Shown piece by piece: positions 60,714-64,000 of a DNA stretch of 64,000 bases (positions within the stretch are counted from its first letter, which is position 1; each line of letters begins with the position of its first letter). Below the pieces are notes generated by a model, which was not told the origin of the DNA, did no database searches, and worked only from the letters and a program-made list of their open reading frames with translations. Source of the stretch: Angustibacter sp049994355 (GTDB lineage Bacteria; Actinomycetota; Actinomycetes; Actinomycetales; Angustibacteraceae); contig NZ_CP188257.1 in NCBI RefSeq assembly GCF_049994355.1, forward strand, positions 4,698,091 through 4,762,090, given 5' to 3'. A program made the translations under genes and the position numbers.

Positions 60714-61370
60714 TCAGGAGGGCAGGACGACGACGTGCCGGTGGGGCTCGACGCCCTCCGACTCGGTCTGCAGACCCAGCGCAGCCACGGCGTCGTGCAC
60801 GACCTTGCGCTCGAACGGGCTCATCGGCTCCAGGGACAGCGGCTCATCAGACGACTTGACCTGCTCGACCGCCTCGCCCGCCCGGGCCACCAGGGCCTGA
60901 CGACGAGCGGCGCGGTGGCCGGCCACGTCGAGCATCAGCCGGCTCCGCTCACCGGTCTGCGCGAGCACCGCGAGCCGGGTCAGCTCCTGAAGGGCCTCCA
61001 GCACCTCGCCGTCCCGACCGACGAGGCGGCGGGGAACCCGACCCTCCTCGGAATCGACGATGGCCACCGCGGCACGGTCGCCGTCGATGTCGACGTCGAT
61101 GTCGCCATCCAGATCGGCCACGTCGAGCAGCTTCTCCAGGTAGTCGGCGGCGACGTCCCCCTCGCGCTCGAGGCGGTCTGCGGCGCTCGACGATGTTTCA
61201 CGGGAAACATCGGCCGCTGGCTGGTCGCCATCGGACTGGTCGGTATCGGACTGGTCGGTAGCGATCGCTTCGACGGTCTCGAGAGCGTCGACGGTATCGA
61301 TGGTGTTGATCGTGTCGCCCGTGTCGACGTCCTCCGCAACCGGGGTGGCGGTCGAGTTCTGCTCAGTCAT
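60714..61370 (-). CDS. jag: Jag/KhpB-type RNA-binding protein (KH and R3H domains)
   Basis: 218 residues. An acidic, low-complexity N-terminal part (about 1-65, rich in Thr/Asp) is followed by a KH domain (RRLVGRDGEVLEALQEL, about 113-129) and an R3H domain (MSPFERKVVHDAVAAL near 182-197). It probably binds RNA and affects cell division or translation. The N-terminal part includes DVSRET, encoded by a parS-like site at 61194-61209. The ATG at 61370 has GGAGGAGAA upstream. Confidence 0.93.
   Translation of the reverse strand: MTEQNSTATPVAEDVDTGDTINTIDTVDALETVEAIATDQSDTDQSDGDQPAADVSRETSSSAADRLEREGDVAADYLEKLLDVADLDGDIDVDIDGDRAAVAIVDSEEGRVPRRLVGRDGEVLEALQELTRLAVLAQTGERSRLMLDVAGHRAARRQALVARAGEAVEQVKSSDEPLSLEPMSPFERKVVHDAVAALGLQTESEGVEPHRHVVVLPS
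61194..61209. promoter_or_regulatory. parS-like site inside jag
   Basis: TGTTTCACGGGAAACA, same variant as in parB and parA, in the N-terminal coding part of jag and read as DVSRET. Confidence 0.75.
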
Positions 61371-61478
61371 GGGGTTCTCCTCCGGGAAGCGGTCTGCGAC
61401 CGTGCCGCGCGGGTGCGGCGGGGGTGTGACGAGGTGTGCGCCGAGCTGGGGCACCGGCGGGTGCCGGTGCCTGTCAGC

Positions 61479-62621
61479 TCAGCGTCCTGACTTCGGCTTC
61501 TTGCGTGCCGGGGTCTTCGGGGTGCCGTTCACGCTGGGGGCGTCCGAGCGTGGGGTGTCGTTCGCGCCAGTAGGGGGGCCCGAGCTCGAGCCGGCGCCGT
61601 TGGTGTCGGCGTCCAGCTCGGCGCTGCCGTCGGGGCTCGACTCGACACCGGCCTCGACACCGGCCTCGACACCGGAAGCCGCAGCCGCTGAAGTTGCCTT
61701 GGGTGGCCGCTTGGCCTTCGGCTGGCGCTTCGGCTGGACGCGCTGACCGACCTGCGGCGCGGGAGCCTCGTCCTCGACGTCCGGTGTCTGGCCCCCGCCA
61801 TGTCCGTGCTTCTTCTTGCGCTCGAGCATCGCCTGCTCGGCGAGCGAGCCAGGGGCGGGCATGCGGCGGATCACGTAGAACTGCTGGCCCATCGACCACA
61901 GGTTGGTGGTCAGCCAGTAGATGAGGACACCGATCGGGAAGTTGACGCCGGAGACCGCGAAGACCAGCGGCAGCACGTACATCAGCATCTTCTGCTGCTT
62001 GGCGAACGGGTTGTCCAGCGCGGCGGCCGGCATGTTCTTCATCATCAGCTGGCGCTGCGTGGTGAAGGTGGTCAGCGACATCGCGATGATCAGGATGACC
62101 GTGACGATCTTGACGTTGATGTCGTCCGACCCGAGGAAGGTCGCCGACAGCGGCGCACCGAAGATCGTGGAGTTGTCCGCCTGGGTGGCGAGCTCCTTGG
62201 TCAGCGGGCCGATCGGGATCGAGTTCCGCACGTGCTGGTTCAGCACCCGGAACAGCGCGAAGAAGATCGGCGCCTGCAGGATGATCGGCAGGCACGAGGC
62301 GAACGGGTTGGTGCCCGACTCCTTGTAGAGAGCCATCGTCTCCTGGGTCATCGCCTGGCGGGACTCAGGGTCGCTCTTGCCCTTGTACTTCTTCTGGATC
62401 GCCTGCATCTGCGGCTGGATCAGCTGCATGCCGCGCGAGGCCTTGATCTGCTTGACGAACAGCGGGATCAGGATGATCCGGATCACGACGACCAGGCCGA
62501 CGATGGAGAACGCCCATGTCCAGCCGGAGGCCGGATCCATGCCGATGCCGGACAGCAGGCCGTGCCAGCCCACCATGATCCAAGCCACGGCGTACTCGAG
62601 CGGGTACAGGATTTGGCCCAT
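61479..62621 (-). CDS. yidC: Membrane protein insertase YidC
   Basis: Inserts and folds membrane proteins, 380 residues. Five hydrophobic segments with the family motifs RIILIPLFVKQIKAS and PFASCLPIILQAPIFFALF, and FPIGVLIYWLTTNLWS near 220. There is no signal-peptidase II site as in YidC1/SpoIIIJ; the N-terminus is a membrane segment directly. A long basic and Ala/Gly/Ser-rich C-terminal tail (about 268-380) contains the repeat GVEA from a 12-bp DNA repeat at 61641-61676. It lies between yidD and jag. Confidence 0.94.
   Translation of the reverse strand: MGQILYPLEYAVAWIMVGWHGLLSGIGMDPASGWTWAFSIVGLVVVIRIILIPLFVKQIKASRGMQLIQPQMQAIQKKYKGKSDPESRQAMTQETMALYKESGTNPFASCLPIILQAPIFFALFRVLNQHVRNSIPIGPLTKELATQADNSTIFGAPLSATFLGSDDINVKIVTVILIIAMSLTTFTTQRQLMMKNMPAAALDNPFAKQQKMLMYVLPLVFAVSGVNFPIGVLIYWLTTNLWSMGQQFYVIRRMPAPGSLAEQAMLERKKKHGHGGGQTPDVEDEAPAPQVGQRVQPKRQPKAKRPPKATSAAAASGVEAGVEAGVESSPDGSAELDADTNGAGSSSGPPTGANDTPRSDAPSVNGTPKTPARKKPKSGR
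61641..61676. repeat. 12-bp tandem repeat in yidC
   Basis: CTCGACACCGGC occurs twice perfectly, and a third time with one change (CTCGACACCGGA). It encodes repeated GVEA in the C-terminal tail of YidC. Confidence 0.9.
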
Positions 62622-62642
62622 TTGCGGTGTGGTCCTCGAGGG

Positions 62643-62966
62643 TCAGGCGGCGGTCGGGTGACCGTCGGAGTGGTGGCATCCGTCGGCGGTGGCCGAGGAT
62701 CCCTTCGCTGGAACGTGGTCGACGCCGCCCGGGTTCCACGGGTGGCATCGCAGGAGGCGGCGGGCGGCGAGCCAGCTGCCTCGTAGGGCTCCGTGCCGGC
62801 GCAGCGCGGTGACCGCATACGCCGAGCAGGACGGGTAGAAGCGGCAGCGCGGGCCGAGCAGCGGCGACAGGACGAGCTGGTAGCCACGCACCGCCTGCAG
62901 GAGCAGCCAGGCCAGCGGGCCCGGTCCTTCGTCGGCGGGCGTCTGCGAGCCTGCGACGTCGCTCAT
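62643..62966 (-). CDS. yidD: Membrane protein insertion efficiency factor YidD
   Basis: 107 residues; a membrane-associated protein that helps YidC. The signature GPRCRFYPSCSAYA (about 38-51) with three Cys in total, and CHPWNPGGVDHVP (about 74-86), are those of the HLP/YidD family. The ATG at 62966 overlaps the rnpA stop by ATGA. The C-terminal tail is short and His-rich. Confidence 0.94.
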   Translation of the reverse strand: MSDVAGSQTPADEGPGPLAWLLLQAVRGYQLVLSPLLGPRCRFYPSCSAYAVTALRRHGALRGSWLAARRLLRCHPWNPGGVDHVPAKGSSATADGCHHSDGHPTAA

Positions 62967-63373
62967 CCGGTCACCGCAGCAACGCCGAGGCGGGCCAGGG
63001 CCTGGTCTACCGACCCGGCCAGCTCGGCCGAGGTGGCCAGCGCCGACGCGGGCAGGGCCCGGACGACCAGCAGGCTGCCGGCCGGGAGCGCGTCCACCCG
63101 AGCGGCTAGCACCGCACGGAGCCGGCGCTTGACCCGACCTCGGACGACGGCAGGGCCGACGGCCTTGGACACGACGAAGCCGACGCGCACCGCGGTGGGC
63201 GTCGGCAAGGTGTCTTGGCTGTTCATCTCCACGCCACGCAGGTCCTGACTCGGCGGGCTGACGGCACTCGGCAGCAGGTGCGCCACCAGGTGAACGGTGC
63301 CCGCCCGCCGTCCACGCCGTACCGCGAGGGCGAAGTCCTCGCGGCGGCGCATCCGGTGCGCGGCGGGCAACAC
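62963..63373 (-). CDS. rnpA: Ribonuclease P protein component
   Basis: Protein subunit of RNase P, maturing tRNA 5' ends, 136 residues. MRRREDFALAVRRGRRAG at the N-terminus and the RNR-like VRGRVKRRLRAVL (about 87-99) are typical; the usual RNR is RGR here. An extra stretch of about 15 residues (SQDLRGVEMNSQDTL) lies in the middle, longer than in most RnpA. The GTG at 63373 starts ten bases after the rpmH stop; a longer open frame overlapping rpmH is not RnpA-like. Confidence 0.92.
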   Translation of the reverse strand: MLPAAHRMRRREDFALAVRRGRRAGTVHLVAHLLPSAVSPPSQDLRGVEMNSQDTLPTPTAVRVGFVVSKAVGPAVVRGRVKRRLRAVLAARVDALPAGSLLVVRALPASALATSAELAGSVDQALARLGVAAVTG

Positions 63374-63383
63374 GCCCGCGGCC

Positions 63384-63521
63384 TCAGGCCGAGAGCTCGC
63401 TGCGGCCCTTGCGGCGGCGGGCGGCCAGGATCGAACGGCCAGCACGCGTGCGCATGCGCAGACGGAAGCCGTGGGTCTTGGCCCGACGGCGGTTGTTCGG
63501 CTGGAACGTGCGCTTGCTCAC
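63384..63521 (-). CDS. rpmH: 50S ribosomal protein L34
   Basis: 45 residues, very basic: starts SKRTFQPNNRRRAKTHGFR and ends in RRRKGRSELSA, complete L34 including the SKRTxQPNxRRR signature. The start is GTG at 63521, with GGAGAA upstream. It is the first gene of the rpmH-rnpA-yidD-yidC-jag-rsmG-parA-parB cluster and is divergent from dnaA. Confidence 0.96.
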   Translation of the reverse strand: MSKRTFQPNNRRRAKTHGFRLRMRTRAGRSILAARRRKGRSELSA

Positions 63522-63979
63522 GAGTTTCTCCTACAGTCCCTGGTGTGTCCGCCCGGGAAGCGTGGTCGGGTCGGCCACCATCGGACACCAGCGCGTGCTC
63601 GGCTGGGGATCCAGGCGACCTGACGGAGACCTGGACCTCGACCTAACACGGTTGCGCGGGCATGCGACAGCGGCCGCCACGGGGAGGACGCCTCCACGGT
63701 ACGGCCCACCCCGTAGGGGGGTCAAACCAGCGCCCCGCTACGCCCGGTACGCGGCCGAGCACAGGTCAACCTCTCAGTCTTTGCGATTTCCTGCCGAGTG
63801 TCTCCTCAACACGCCGAGTCACCCACCGAAATCGATGTGCTCGTGTACCGTTCACGTCTCAGGCTCCGGGGGCTCCGTCCGCTCCACCTTTGTCCACAAC
63901 CTGTGGATGAACGTGTGGACCGTACGCGTAGAGTGGGCGGCTCAGACCACGACTGTGCTTGACGGAGAGGGGCCTCAGG
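63522..63979. other. rpmH-dnaA divergent control region
   Basis: 458 bases without a gene. The part near rpmH should hold its promoter and leader. An A/T-richer patch is seen near 63780-63850. Near dnaA lie the DnaA-box-like sites at 63890-63922 and a -10-like TAGAGT at 63929-63934. The main origin is more often downstream of dnaA, so this is not claimed as oriC. Confidence 0.6.
63890..63922. promoter_or_regulatory. DnaA boxes in front of dnaA
   Basis: TTGTCCACA at 63890-63898 is a perfect actinomycete DnaA box. TGTGGATGA (63902-63910) and TGTGGACCG (63914-63922) are one- and two-mismatch boxes on the other strand. The spacing of about 12 bp suggests cooperative binding for autoregulation of dnaA. 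Confidence 0.75.
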
Positions 63980-64000
63980 GTGCAGGTGACCGAGCCAGAC
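63980..64000 (+). CDS. dnaA: DnaA, first seven codons (runs off window)
   Basis: GTGCAGGTGACCGAGCCAGAC begins an open frame (V-Q-V-T-E-P-D) at 63980, preceded by GGAGAGG nine bases upstream. The GTG at 63986 is an in-frame alternative. The identity as dnaA rests on place: divergent from rpmH, directly after DnaA boxes, in the fixed actinomycete gene order. The sequence itself is too short to show it. Confidence 0.6.

Noticed and set aside
63522..63979. Chromosomal origin oriC
   Set aside because: Boxes near dnaA are few and explain autoregulation; in most actinomycetes oriC is on the other side of dnaA, beyond this window.
1..64000. tRNA, rRNA, CRISPR arrays, insertion sequences, integrases
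   Set aside because: No T-loop plus acceptor pairing, no regularly spaced repeats, and no DDE, tyrosine or serine recombinase proteins were recognised anywhere in the window.

Overview
The window comes from a high-GC Gram-positive bacterium of the class Actinomycetes, probably close to the chromosomal origin. GC is high throughout, GTG starts and 4-base ATGA/GTGA gene overlaps are common, and from about 29.3 kb to the end the gene order is the conserved actinomycete origin flank: dnaB, rplI-rpsR-ssb-rpsF, ponA, ino1, pcnA, murJ, sigM, trxB-trxA, cwlM, parB-parA, rsmG, jag, yidC, yidD, rnpA, rpmH and the first codons of dnaA. I cannot fix the genus from sequence alone.

Region 1 (1-12.4 kb) is an L-arabinose (pentose) utilisation locus. 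A minus-strand transport operon encodes a lipoprotein binding protein, two different double-domain ATPases, two permeases of the YtfT/YjfF type and a LacI-type regulator cut by the window edge. Divergent to it lie a second LacI-type regulator and araB-araD-araA. Palindromes of the form ATGTTAN4TAACAT sit in both promoter regions, so uptake and catabolism are probably co-regulated. Region 2 (12.4-25.2 kb) holds a ribosome-protection GTPase, an MFS carrier overlapping an ornithine-decarboxylase-like gene, a four-gene trans-membrane electron-transfer operon (HtrA-like protease, ferric-reductase-like flavocytochrome, FMN-binding protein, ApbE flavin transferase), a small secreted protein, a CPA2 antiporter, a PEP-mutase family enzyme and unknowns.

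Region 3 (25.3-29.3 kb) is an accessory patch with several unknown genes and a type II restriction-modification pair: a BglII/BstYI-like endonuclease and an MT-A70 methyltransferase carrying a C-terminal helix-turn-helix. Two AGATCT sites lie in the short spacer in front of the methyltransferase. Next to the patch is dnaB, interrupted by a 426-residue intein with a LAGLIDADG endonuclease, and then a cluster of DnaA-box-like sequences.

Region 4 (32.2-57.4 kb) is conserved core: MATE carrier, the ribosomal/SSB operon, a GT87-like membrane protein, the bifunctional penicillin-binding protein, a PadR regulator, inositol-phosphate synthase, CCA/poly(A) polymerase, and the long murJ-sigM-trx-cwlM run. 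In that run the MurJ flippase and its pseudokinase/sugar-binding partner are separate genes with two other genes between them. Region 5 (57.5-64 kb) is the partition and origin-proximal cluster. It holds six parS-like sites; four are inside genes and all four are read as the same peptide (DVSRET) in ParB, ParA and Jag. No tRNA, rRNA, CRISPR array, transposase or integrase was recognised.
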